Source: Candidatus Omnitrophota bacterium (lineage in GTDB: Bacteria > Omnitrophota > Omnitrophia > Omnitrophales > Aquincolibacteriaceae). From it: DNA of 47,586 nt. The stretch is from assembly GCA_903884815.1 (NCBI GenBank), contig CAISGE010000050.1:1-47586 (forward strand), in the 5' to 3' direction. The translations under genes and the position numbers were made by a program. Below the pieces are notes generated by a model. It had not been told where the DNA came from and searched no databases. It saw nothing but the letters and a program-made list of their open reading frames with translations. This document shows positions 8,953-17,544 of this stretch, in pieces (within the stretch, counting starts at the first letter, position 1; each line of letters starts with the position of its first letter).

Positions 8953-9072
8953 AATAGGGAAAACCTCCTTGAGAGTCTCCTTCTCATTGGGAAAGCATGA
9001 GAATGGAGGTCCGCACCGTTTTTCCCTCTCAGCCAGGCGTTAGCCGGAACTGAAATCGATGCGAACCTGCGG

Positions 9073-9078
9073 AGTATA
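9073..9078 (-). promoter_or_regulatory. Candidate -10 box upstream of rpsA
   Basis: TATACT on the minus strand, about 120 nt before the rpsA ATG. The best -35 candidate (TTCCCA, 16 nt upstream) is weak, so only the -10 is convincing. Confidence 0.35.
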
Positions 9079-9114
9079 GCATATGTTCCGGATTTGGGAA
9101 GGGGATTTTTAAAA

Positions 9115-9190
9115 AGTACGGCAAAAGGCGTACGGAGTACGGCGTCACGCTTTGCGATTTTTCGCCGTACGCCGTACACCTTACGCTATC
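9115..9190. repeat. GTACGGM heptad palindrome between rpsA and the 1901-residue exported protein gene
   Basis: Left arm heptads are GTACGGC, AAAAGGC, GTACGGA, GTACGGC; the right arm has four CGCCGTA/CACCTTA-type heptads. The loop contains GCGATTTTTCG. It ends about 4 nt from the stop codon of the exported protein gene. Confidence 0.9.
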
Positions 9191-9194
9191 TGAT

Positions 9195-12100
9195 TTACCT
9201 CGTCACCTCAGTGATCGCTTCCCCGAAAAGAAGATTCCCGCGTTCGAAGCCGAAGATCGCCGAATTCCGCGCCGTCCGGCTCATCGCGATGGAATAGGAC
9301 ATGTCATTGGCCACCACTCTCGGTGCGGCGGAGATCCTCAAAAATGAGGTCGACTGCACACTTCCTCCCACCGGCACACGCCGCGCCACCCCTCCCGAAA
9401 AACCACGGAAAGAGATCGGGCTGTAATACGGCGTGAGGAACGGAGAATCCTTTTCCTTGGATTCGTCCGGAGTTATGCTGGGCGAAGCCGGTCTTTCCAA
9501 AACCGGAGCAACCAAGCCCCAAGCCGGTCCGACCACCCCGCCGGACAGAGACACTTCCTTCCCGTTTTTCATTGCCGTCAACTCAACGTCGTAGCTCCAC
9601 GTCGGGCATCCGGTCCCCAGACAAACCATGCCGGGTTCAATTTTCTGGAATGCAACGATATCTTCCACGGCAATACCGAAATGCGCCGCGATCACGCTGA
9701 GTTCTCCCTGCTGGAGCGTATTGACGACTTGATACTGCGGCGAGACAAGGGAGATCGAGGTGATAACGTTGCGGCCCTCTTTTTCGCCGCCGAGCGTGAC
9801 TTGAAAATGCCAGTTCCCGGCATCGGTCCCATCCTCCACGATCTTCGCATCTAAGATCCGGATATCCGCGAGAGCGCTTCCGTTGGCAACCTGATGTTTG
9901 ATCACCTCAATGGCGGCCTTTTTAACCGGATCAAGGATACCGTTGTGAAATTCATATTCATTCCCGAAAAGGCTCAGGACAACGCGGGACCCGTTCACAA
10001 GCGCCTCCGTGCACATTTGTCCGGGAAGACCAAAACCTAGGCAGCCATTGCTCCAGGTAACTTGCTCGCTCCGGACTACGCCGATGTTCGTTTTGCCATC
10101 CCCCGACAGCCCGAGAAGCGCCGCCAGTTGATCGATCAACGCCTTCGCCGCAGGAGGAACATATCTCAAGATGTTCCCATTTGCGTCGCGCCAGGTGGGC
10201 TTGTCTTGGGGACCCATTGAGGGACTTGTGGTGTAAGTCCCCATAAATTCCCCGGCGGCGTTATAGAAATAGCTCACAACAGCGGCCCCCTCGACTGTCC
10301 CCACAATCGAAGAAGACGATACCTCCACAAGAATAACTCCTCTGACCACGCTTGCGCCGAGTATCCCCTTCGCCTTGGCAAGGATCTCCGGAGAAACAGC
10401 AACCTCTTCCGCCAGCTTCGGGTTTCCGGCCGCATCGCGGTAGGCCTTATAGTTCTTACTCTCGAACGTGAAATGGATCGCGCCGTCCTTGTCCATCGCC
10501 GTAACGATCAACTGAGTCATCATGGTGAGGTATCGGACCGGGATCATCCATTCGAAACCGGGAGCCGGCGGAGTGATAGAAAGGCCGTCATGGTTCACAA
10601 GCTTCGACATCGCACTCCAAAGCAGCCGGGCGTCCATCGTCGCCGGCACTTTACCATTCAGAAGATCCTCCTTACTCAGCACCATGCCGGGAATATTAAA
10701 TGTCACCACGAGCGTGCTGACATCCATCTGCCCGCCAGCGGAAAGCACAAAGCTCAGAGTAGTGAGCTGCCCTGCCTGCGGGATAAAGATCACACCCGTA
10801 CATGCCTCGGACGTGCAATTGGCCGTTCTGAAATTCACGGTGATGAGATACGAATCCCCCTGGCGAACAGCGCCCACGATATAGGCGTGACCGAGTTGCG
10901 CCTGCAAGGCATCCACAACCTTCTGCACCTCAGGAGTAGGCATGTTGTATTCAAGCTGCCGCGCCTGCTCAAGAAGCCCTTCGATAGAGTGGAACGGCAC
11001 TTCTTGGGTCTGTCCATTCGAAAGCGTGATCAGGGCCTTGTCACCATTGATCGCGATCTCGGAAAGCGCCTTACCATCTGCGTCAGTGCGGGTGATGTTG
11101 GCTAACGAGACCGAAACCCCGATACCCGCAGGGCCATGTCCGCCACCCATACGCGAAAGGAGATAACTGAATTGGCTGGTCGCCATCACCTTCCCGGCTG
11201 CGTCCTTATCCGTCACGGTCTGGATGTGATACTGGCCGTCTTCCATAACATTCAGAACCACATCCCGGCTTGCCACGCCCCCTTGCGGTTTATGATACGT
11301 GATCGAGAGTGTGATGGAAGTCGCAGTCGAACTGGACGGATAGATAAACGTGACCGTTTCCACCAATTCATGACACGGCGCCTTGACGCACACGAAATCC
11401 GGTGTTTCGTTGTAGATGTCAACCGAATGGAGCTTGTTGTCCCCTATGAAATGGACTTCCGGAACCGATACAACCGTCCCTTCGGCCGGAATATAACTCA
11501 GCTGATAACTAAGCCCCTTGATCTGATAGTTCGCGGATTTAAGATAGTAAAATGTCGGAGGCTCGCAGGTGAAGCCGGGAGCACACATGACATTCTCTAT
11601 CTGACCTACGGCATATTGAAACGTGATCCTCTGCGGAAGAGCCTGTTGCCCCAGTGGATCAACAAGATTCACAGCCCCTGCGGGCAAGGTCACGCTAGGA
11701 TCGATCGTGACGGTCGCGGTCAAATGCTCCAGATCCACCGTAATCACGATCTTCCCGTCCTTGATCAGCTGGTCGAGCGCGGCCTTCGAGAATCCGAACG
11801 TATTCATCAGCCCTGTCTGGGCGGCCGACTTCATCGCCGCGATCGCTTTTTGTTCGGGCGTCAGGTCCTGTGTCAGCTTCATGTTTCCGTTCTCATCGGG
11901 GGCCCAAGTGTAGGACTTCCCGTCATGATCAAAACGAAGGAGATTCTCCCCCGATTCTTTGACAACAAGCTCCGTCATTAATCTTACCAACCCCGCGATA
12001 TAAGTCTCGGGCGGCGGCATCCACGCGGAACCCTGAGGGTGAAAAGATCCCTCCAGAGCACTCATCGCATTCAAGAGAATGATTCCGGTTACTTCCATGC

Positions 12101-14900
12101 CGTTGTAAAACGCTTTGACAGAATCCCGGATCACTCCCTCCGGCGTCAAACGAAATTGCAGCGACGAAAATCCTCCCAGCAGAAGCATCTGCTCGCAAAT
12201 CGCTCCCGGGGGGCATGAACTTACTCGCCCCACCTTCACGAGATAGGTGCCATCATTTTGAAGCTCTGCCGTGACCGAGAACCTGTCCCCAAGCGTCCCC
12301 TTCAGCGCATCAATATACGCCTGCACCGCGGAAGGGATCTCATTTCCAATGATCACCTTTCCATCAGCATCGCGATAGGCCTTAAATTGTTTACCGTCCG
12401 GCATCGTGAAATGGATCGCGCCGTCCGCGTCCACGCCATTGACCACGAGCCGGGTCATGGCATAAAAAACAGCGCTATTCACAAACTCGAACCTCTTGCA
12501 ATCGACGCCCGGAGCGCACGGCATCAATTGAGGCGGCGGGTACAACTGCTCAAGGGCCTCAAAAAGCAGTTTTCCTTCGGCATTCATCCCGTTGTAATCC
12601 GCTTTGAGGGAATTCCGGATAAGGGCACCCTCTGCCGTCAAACGGAATTCCAGTAACGAAAAGTATCCAGGAGGCAGGGCCGACTCCTCACAAGCCGTCC
12701 CCTCACCAGCGCACGAACTCAAGCGGCCCACTGTCACGAGATACGTGCCGTCTGCTTGAAGTACCGCCGCGACTGAGAATCTGTCTCCCAGTTGCCCCTT
12801 CAACGCATCGATATACGCCTGCACCGCGGGAGGGATCGGGTTATTGAGCGCTTCCAGATTAAGAACGCCTTCGGCATTGAACGTGATCTTGTAGCGAACG
12901 CCGTTCAGCACTACGGTATCGGCGGTTGGGAAATCGACGGCGGTGGAACTCCAAGCCCCGTTTGCATCGTAACCGGAAAAAGTGAGCCGGTAGCCCTCAC
13001 TCACCCAAGTTCCGTTTTCATCCCAGTGCCCGGTTTCCCCGTAGGAGACATTCTGACCATTCGGCTGCTGTCCCATCTTGATCTTGATATCATCCGTTCC
13101 GCCGCTCAGAACATCCGGTTCCCTAAGGACAATAGACACGTTGCCCTCATTGTCGTAAACCGCTTTGGCGGTCATCGAACCATCCGGATTCCTCGTGTAT
13201 TCCACGCGATGCGTATAACTCCACTGGTTGCCCGCAGCACCCCCGACATAAACGTTCTTCCTCTGCGCCGCGGACTGAATGATCTTCCAATCGTTTGCCG
13301 AGCGGATCTGATAAATATTGAGACCCTCGGCAGATGCGCTTTCCCAAGTACCAGCCTGCGCGTTATAGACGGAATAAGAGGCGCTGGTACGTCCCTTACC
13401 CTTAAAGTCCACACCTTCCCAAATACTGACATAGCCTATCTGATTCCCGTCGCTGTCGTAGTTGTAATACTCTTCGGAGTGAGAGCTTGCATACGGAAAG
13501 TAGAACTCGCTAACCGCGCTATCGATATTCTTCACATCCGCTTCATTCAGCGAGAGGTCCTTCAACTCAGTCATATGAATAGGCATAACGATCGGATCAT
13601 CACCCTTAACCACCCTTCCGTATCCAGACGGACCGTATTGCCAAGTTCTCCGGATGCTCACGAGATCGCGGCCGTTGATATGAACGTAGATCTCCTGGCC
13701 GTAGCTGTTGCCATAGCTGCCCGTGGAGTTCCAGTTCTTCGCGAGGAGATTCCCCTGCCCGTCATAGCTGTACCAAGTGTCGGTCTCGGAATGGTTAATA
13801 GGATAACCCTTAACTTGAGAGGCATTCGTTTCATTCAAGTTATATTCGTAATAGATCCGGCCGTTATTCTCGCTCCAGGATTTCTCATGACTTACAAGCG
13901 TCTTGCCGTTGATCGTCACATAGTCGATCGTTCCGCCGGAACGGTAACTGCCGTAATTGCCACAGTCATAGCACTCCGGCACCGATTTCTCCTGAAGAAT
14001 GCGATAATAATAGTTACTTTCCGTCAGCCAATCCTTCCGGACAAGCTGCCCCTGAGGATTGTAGGTGTACGTCTCTTCAGAATACTGATACTCGCTCCAG
14101 TTCCTTTTCTGGAAGCTCTGGAGATACGATTCGCCTTTGTCATTTTTCCCGAACTGGAGCGTCCAAACATCGTTATTCTTGGTCACAAGGGTGAGCGAAT
14201 TTGTGCGCGCATCGTAGAAACCTTTGTATTCCTCATCGCCCCACTTGACCGTCGCAATGCCGTGCTCATCGATCGTCACCGAAAGAGCCTTGTTTGAGGC
14301 CGGATCGGTCACCACATGGATTTCACTTTTAGTCGCAGCAGGCATCCGGTCTATCACCGGCAGCGGCAACGGATCAGGTTGAATCTCTGTCGTCGTCATC
14401 GTCGACGTGATTGTGACGCCAACTTTCTGGCCCGAAACCTGCACCGGATTGGATTCCGGCAACACTCCTTCGATGATCCCCGAATCGCTCTTGAGAACGG
14501 AATCCTTCACAGCTTCCGCCAGATTTACTGTCTCATCAGAGACAGCCGTAGCCGCCTTGGCCGCAGCCGTGGCCGCTAGTTCTTCGGGGGTCCTTGGCGT
14601 GATCGGATCCTGAACAGCCTTTTCCTCCTTCACGACCGAAAAGCTCGCACCCACGTCATTAGATATGCCGCCTCCCCCAAGCATGAACGAGATGGTGTCC
14701 GTGCCGGGAGCTTTGATCAGCTTCGACTCCTCGGCCAGCTTCTTCGCCCCTTCCGCCAAAGGATCCACAGTCGCAGACACACCCTGGTCCTTGGAAAGAT
14801 CATTAAGATTGGTGGCCGCAAGTCCCGCGGGCGCCACCTGAGTAAAGCAAAAGCTTAAAACCAAAAGCCATGCCGTGTTTCTGAAAAGTAACGTTTTCAT
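9195..14900 (-). CDS. Giant exported repeat protein (1901 aa), unknown function
   Basis: The protein begins with a signal peptide (MKTLLFRNTAWLL, hydrophobic core, AGLAA cleavage region) nearly identical to that of the 392-residue protein at 15464-16642. Residues about 100-600 are Tyr/Asn/Gly-rich with YD/RHS-like phrases (YNYDSDGNQ, YSYDGQGNLL, YTYNPQGQL). The second half holds at least three copies of a module of about 165 residues (AYIDALKGxLGDRFSV then GTYLVxVGR) starting near 12832, 12338 and 10942. Short Cys pairs recur (CAPGVDC, CAPGFTC, CPPGAIC, CVKAPC), as in disulphide-bonded secreted proteins. I see no membrane anchor or catalytic motif. The ATG follows the TAA of the 84-residue Cys-rich gene (TAACATG), and its AAGGAGGG ribosome-binding site lies within the last codons of that gene, so the two are translationally coupled. 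Confidence 0.85.
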   Translation of the reverse strand: MKTLLFRNTAWLLVLSFCFTQVAPAGLAATNLNDLSKDQGVSATVDPLAEGAKKLAEESKLIKAPGTDTISFMLGGGGISNDVGASFSVVKEEKAVQDPITPRTPEELAATAAAKAATAVSDETVNLAEAVKDSVLKSDSGIIEGVLPESNPVQVSGQKVGVTITSTMTTTEIQPDPLPLPVIDRMPAATKSEIHVVTDPASNKALSVTIDEHGIATVKWGDEEYKGFYDARTNSLTLVTKNNDVWTLQFGKNDKGESYLQSFQKRNWSEYQYSEETYTYNPQGQLVRKDWLTESNYYYRILQEKSVPECYDCGNYGSYRSGGTIDYVTINGKTLVSHEKSWSENNGRIYYEYNLNETNASQVKGYPINHSETDTWYSYDGQGNLLAKNWNSTGSYGNSYGQEIYVHINGRDLVSIRRTWQYGPSGYGRVVKGDDPIVMPIHMTELKDLSLNEADVKNIDSAVSEFYFPYASSHSEEYYNYDSDGNQIGYVSIWEGVDFKGKGRTSASYSVYNAQAGTWESASAEGLNIYQIRSANDWKIIQSAAQRKNVYVGGAAGNQWSYTHRVEYTRNPDGSMTAKAVYDNEGNVSIVLREPDVLSGGTDDIKIKMGQQPNGQNVSYGETGHWDENGTWVSEGYRLTFSGYDANGAWSSTAVDFPTADTVVLNGVRYKITFNAEGVLNLEALNNPIPPAVQAYIDALKGQLGDRFSVAAVLQADGTYLVTVGRLSSCAGEGTACEESALPPGYFSLLEFRLTAEGALIRNSLKADYNGMNAEGKLLFEALEQLYPPPQLMPCAPGVDCKRFEFVNSAVFYAMTRLVVNGVDADGAIHFTMPDGKQFKAYRDADGKVIIGNEIPSAVQAYIDALKGTLGDRFSVTAELQNDGTYLVKVGRVSSCPPGAICEQMLLLGGFSSLQFRLTPEGVIRDSVKAFYNGMEVTGIILLNAMSALEGSFHPQGSAWMPPPETYIAGLVRLMTELVVKESGENLLRFDHDGKSYTWAPDENGNMKLTQDLTPEQKAIAAMKSAAQTGLMNTFGFSKAALDQLIKDGKIVITVDLEHLTATVTIDPSVTLPAGAVNLVDPLGQQALPQRITFQYAVGQIENVMCAPGFTCEPPTFYYLKSANYQIKGLSYQLSYIPAEGTVVSVPEVHFIGDNKLHSVDIYNETPDFVCVKAPCHELVETVTFIYPSSSTATSITLSITYHKPQGGVASRDVVLNVMEDGQYHIQTVTDKDAAGKVMATSQFSYLLSRMGGGHGPAGIGVSVSLANITRTDADGKALSEIAINGDKALITLSNGQTQEVPFHSIEGLLEQARQLEYNMPTPEVQKVVDALQAQLGHAYIVGAVRQGDSYLITVNFRTANCTSEACTGVIFIPQAGQLTTLSFVLSAGGQMDVSTLVVTFNIPGMVLSKEDLLNGKVPATMDARLLWSAMSKLVNHDGLSITPPAPGFEWMIPVRYLTMMTQLIVTAMDKDGAIHFTFESKNYKAYRDAAGNPKLAEEVAVSPEILAKAKGILGASVVRGVILVEVSSSSIVGTVEGAAVVSYFYNAAGEFMGTYTTSPSMGPQDKPTWRDANGNILRYVPPAAKALIDQLAALLGLSGDGKTNIGVVRSEQVTWSNGCLGFGLPGQMCTEALVNGSRVVLSLFGNEYEFHNGILDPVKKAAIEVIKHQVANGSALADIRILDAKIVEDGTDAGNWHFQVTLGGEKEGRNVITSISLVSPQYQVVNTLQQGELSVIAAHFGIAVEDIVAFQKIEPGMVCLGTGCPTWSYDVELTAMKNGKEVSLSGGVVGPAWGLVAPVLERPASPSITPDESKEKDSPFLTPYYSPISFRGFSGGVARRVPVGGSVQSTSFLRISAAPRVVANDMSYSIAMSRTARNSAIFGFERGNLLFGEAITEVTR

Positions 14901-14901
14901 G

Positions 14902-15156
14902 TTAGTACCCTCCTTGGGGTGTTTTGTTTTTTGTGCTGCATTCCGGACAAGTCATATGAAAACTCCCGCAATTTTTATAAGAACAGATCATGACGCAATC
15001 GCAACCGGCGCAGTGATGAATGTGGCGGGCACTTGCCAAAGCAACTCCCTCCCTCAAATGCCGGGAGATCAGAACCCTTCTCCAGGAAGACAGGGGGATC
15101 ATTCTCATCATCAGCTTTTCCGCATTTTCCGTTTGGAACATCGTTTCTTTTTCCAT
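14902..15156 (-). CDS. 84-residue Cys-rich (zinc-ribbon-like) protein, copy 1
   Basis: The protein has no signal peptide and is probably cytoplasmic. The conserved N-terminal half contains KLMMRMIPLSSWR. The C-terminal half has seven Cys (C49, C52, C54, C58, C63, C70, C73; CxxCxC...C and CPEC), consistent with a metal-binding ribbon. An open frame extends further upstream, but the ATG at 15156 is supported by GGAGG just before it and by equal length with copy 2 (16644-16898). The final QGGY-stop codons double as the ribosome-binding site of the downstream exported-protein gene. I do not recognise the family. A role in regulating or assisting the linked exported protein is only inferred from the repeated pairing. 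Confidence 0.75.
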   Translation of the reverse strand: MEKETMFQTENAEKLMMRMIPLSSWRRVLISRHLREGVALASARHIHHCAGCDCVMICSYKNCGSFHMTCPECSTKNKTPQGGY

Positions 15157-15213
15157 TTTTTGTTCCTCCGGGTATGACTGTGCCCCATAAAGGGGTTTCC
15201 CTCTACAAAATAC

Positions 15214-15254
15214 CGATAAATGGCGGGAAAACGGCGATGAGTGGCGGATAACGG
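15214..15254 (-). promoter_or_regulatory. Tandem 20-21 nt repeat upstream of Cys-rich copy 1
   Basis: Minus strand: two adjacent units of the form CCGTTNTCCNGCC...ATCG (15254-15235 and 15234-15214), about 60 nt before the ATG. Equivalent units lie upstream of copies 2 and 3. The period is near two helical turns, as LytTR-type regulators need, but it is also three heptads, so it may belong to the heptad-repeat phenomenon. Confidence 0.35.
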
Positions 15255-15300
15255 CAGATGGAAAATACCGCAAAGTCTCGGGAAACATCCACCGAGGGCA

Positions 15301-15338
15301 AAAAATATCCCCCCTCTGATACCCGGTATTAGAGGGGA
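15301..15338 (-). terminator. Intrinsic terminator after the 392-residue exported protein gene
   Basis: A near-perfect palindrome (15312-15338, CCCCTCT.ATACC C GGTAT.AGAGGGG) is followed on the minus strand by ATATTTTTT. It lies 126 nt past the stop codon of the gene at 15464. The core AATACCCGGTATT recurs in palindromes near 33338 and 38017. A second G/C hairpin (15354-15382) precedes it. Confidence 0.6.
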
Positions 15339-15463
15339 AGATCACAAAAAAACGGGGAACGGCTTGCGTCCGCCGTCCCCCAGATTTCCTCCTATTTTTT
15401 CCTCGCCGGATCGGGTAACCAGGCCTGTGCCGCGCCCAATCGCCCCGATGAGGATTCAAAAAA

Positions 15464-16642
15464 TCACTTGCCGCTGTAGAACGCCCACACTTTTTTTATG
15501 GGGTCATAACTGAAAAAGATCTTGAATCCCCCGAGACTGAACGAATAGATTTCCTGAATCCCCTTCGTGGTGATCACGTAATAGGCCCCCTGGAGGGGCA
15601 AGCCGTTCATTTTCTTCTGCGAACTCGGCTTGTCTGAAACCACACCCGTCAAAAGGTCCATCACCCGCACTTTGTTTCCGGAAATGACTTGATACACCGT
15701 ATTCGTCATGGACGGCACGTGCTTCCAGCCCTTGGATTCAAGCTCAGCGATATTCAACTGGCTCGAGAAACTCAGCTCCCCACCTGGACCGACATCGATA
15801 CTGTAGATACGCTCCAGCTCACCGGCCATGTTCCACCGGTAGGAAACCGCGCCCCCCGAGACCTCTTTCAGGAACTTCGACCCAGCCGCGACGGCCGCGT
15901 CGATCGCCCTGAGAAAACCTGCCCGTTGATCCGCCGAGAGCCCGGAGGCCAGCGCGCGGAGCTCATCCGCCGTTGCAGGCATTTCGGCAGAGAAGCTCCA
16001 CTGGGTATCCACATGGAGGGTCCCGTCAGGGTTCTGGATCGAGATCACCGATTCGACCAGTGAGTACTTCGTCTTTCCATCAGCACTCGTCCAATTCCAG
16101 GTCCGGCCCTGCCCGTTAAGTCCCACTTGCAGGCTGAACTGACTGTTCGGTCCGAAATCCCGCATCGCGCGATTCAGCTGGTCCAACTCCGCAGGACTCA
16201 GATTGACTTGCGCCGCTTGAAAGACTTCCTTCGGCAGGATCGCCGAAGCGCGGACTATCGGCCTCCCAGATTCCGTGAGATTCGGGTCAGGTTCTTTGCG
16301 AACTATCGGCTTACTTGATGTATCTTCTGTAAAATTGGAGGAAGTCGACTCATTAGCCACTTTAGCGGCAGCCATGGCCGCCAGTTCCTCAGGAGTCCTC
16401 CGAAGGACCGGTTCCAGAGGTCCCTTCGTAACGAACCGCTCGTAACCTCCGAGCGGGACGGAGGTTGGAGATTCGGCGGGCTTCTGCAGCACACCCCTCT
16501 CGGGCACTCGGACGGGCACACGACTGGATTCCCCTTCTTTAAAAAGCACTCCCGGTGCCGCTGCCGCGACGGGCGCCACCTGAGTAAAACAAAAGCTTAA
16601 AATCAAAAGCCATGCCGTGTTTCTGAAAAGTAACGTTTTCAT
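15464..16642 (-). CDS. Exported protein (392 aa), paralogous N-terminus to the 1901-residue protein
   Basis: It carries the same signal peptide as the gene at 9195-14900 (MKTLLFRNTAWLL) and the shared segment TPEELAAMAAAK near residue 85. The rest contains WNWTSADGKTKYSL and a C-terminal beta-rich portion ending in a hydrophobic/aromatic strand (IFFSYDP, WAFYSGK). There is no recognisable enzyme motif. Its ATG follows directly on the Cys-rich gene copy 2 (TAATATG), with AAGGAGGG inside that gene's 3' end. With copy 1 and the 1901-residue protein it forms a tandemly duplicated two-gene unit. Only the 5' ends of the exported genes are conserved, so the passenger region appears to have been replaced or to have diverged fast. 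Confidence 0.8.
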   Translation of the reverse strand: MKTLLFRNTAWLLILSFCFTQVAPVAAAAPGVLFKEGESSRVPVRVPERGVLQKPAESPTSVPLGGYERFVTKGPLEPVLRRTPEELAAMAAAKVANESTSSNFTEDTSSKPIVRKEPDPNLTESGRPIVRASAILPKEVFQAAQVNLSPAELDQLNRAMRDFGPNSQFSLQVGLNGQGRTWNWTSADGKTKYSLVESVISIQNPDGTLHVDTQWSFSAEMPATADELRALASGLSADQRAGFLRAIDAAVAAGSKFLKEVSGGAVSYRWNMAGELERIYSIDVGPGGELSFSSQLNIAELESKGWKHVPSMTNTVYQVISGNKVRVMDLLTGVVSDKPSSQKKMNGLPLQGAYYVITTKGIQEIYSFSLGGFKIFFSYDPIKKVWAFYSGK

Positions 16643-16643
16643 A

Positions 16644-16898
16644 TTAGTACCCTCCTTGGGGCGTTTGGTTTTTGGTACTGCATTCCGGACAAGACATCTT
16701 TAAGCTCCCGCAATTTTCATAAGAGCAGATCATGAAGCAATGGCAACCGCCACAATAATGCATGTGGCGAACCTCTTTGAGATAAACTCCATCTCTCAGG
16801 CGCTGGTAGACCAGGACATTCCGCCATGACGACAACGGGATCATTCTCATCATCAGCTTCTCCGCCTTTTCCGCCTGGGTTACCGTTCCCTTTTCCAT
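16644..16898 (-). CDS. 84-residue Cys-rich (zinc-ribbon-like) protein, copy 2
   Basis: It has the same length as copy 1 and the same seven Cys positions (C49, C52, C54, C58, C63, C70, C73), with LMMRMIPLSSW and C-terminal STKNQTPQGGY conserved. The ATG at 16898 has GGAGG shortly upstream. The terminal codons CAA GGA GGG TAC TAA supply the ribosome-binding site of the exported-protein gene that begins 1 nt later. The upstream noncoding region (TATTTTGTAGAGGGAAA and the tandem units behind it) is also conserved with copy 1, so the promoter was duplicated with the genes. Function unknown. Confidence 0.75.
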   Translation of the reverse strand: MEKGTVTQAEKAEKLMMRMIPLSSWRNVLVYQRLRDGVYLKEVRHMHYCGGCHCFMICSYENCGSLKMSCPECSTKNQTPQGGY

Positions 16899-17017
16899 TA
16901 TTTGTTCCTCCTGGTATGGCTGTGCCCTACAGAAGGATTTCCCTCTACAAAATACGGATGAGGGGCAGGAAAACGGTGATGAACGGCAGGAAAGGCGCGG
17001 TGAAAAAAGCGGCCAAA

Positions 17018-17272
17018 CTAGTTATCCCTATGAAGGGGTATCCGTTGTGAATCGTACTCCTGACAAAACATCTTTGAATCCCTTTGATTCTTCTGAGAGC
17101 AGATTAGGAAACACCAGCAGGTTGAGCAGTTCCGGATATAAGGAGTATCCAGCGCGGAACAAGGGGTCTGGGAATGTTGAGCCTTGTGAAGCCTCGCCCA
17201 CCAAGGCAACAACAGGACTCTCAACCGCCCTTTCACCGTATCTTCCATTTTCAATTCGCTCTCGTTTTTCAT
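17018..17272 (-). CDS. 84-residue Cys-rich protein, copy 3, degenerate and without a partner
   Basis: A strong GGAGGAG sequence precedes the ATG at 17272 and the product is again 84 residues. Cys 49, 52, 54, 58 and 70 are kept, but C63 has become Gln and C73 Tyr, and the PLSSW region is changed to LPWWAR. The QGGY ending, which carries the downstream ribosome-binding site in the other copies, is replaced by IPLHRDN, and no exported-protein gene follows. It is probably a decaying or neofunctionalised orphan. A longer frame reaches upstream to 17533, but it runs through repeat-rich sequence and is not supported. Confidence 0.55.
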   Translation of the reverse strand: MKNESELKMEDTVKGRLRVLLLPWWARLHKAQHSQTPCSALDTPYIRNCSTCWCFLICSQKNQRDSKMFCQEYDSQRIPLHRDN

Positions 17273-17544
17273 TTTCTCTCCTCCCACTAAAAACATGCCC
17301 GCAGAAAACGAGAATAGGCAAAGAGAAAACGACAAAGAGCGGGGAAAGGAGCGCGAACGGCGGAAAAAGATGAGCGAAAATCTCGGGGAACGTGGAACGG
17401 GAAACGGAGAACCCCGCGGGACCTGGCAAAAATCGCCAGGCGGAAAACGGCTAAAGAAATTCCTTTTCGGGAAAGTAACACCGCACGATGAACGAGGAAC
17501 AGCTTGCGTTGCCCGTTCCCCGTTTCCCGGCAATTAAAGAAGCG

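Noticed and set aside
12792..14297. A 501-codon open frame on the plus strand, antisense to the 1901-residue exported protein
   Set aside because: The minus-strand protein has a signal peptide, internal repeats and a coupled ribosome-binding site. The plus frame has none and is Arg/His/Ile-rich shadow translation.
17273..17533. N-terminal extension of Cys-rich copy 3
   Set aside because: A strong GGAGGAG sits just before the ATG at 17272, the product then matches the 84-residue length of the other copies, and the upstream part is repeat-derived (SRFPPG, SFPRSLSF).
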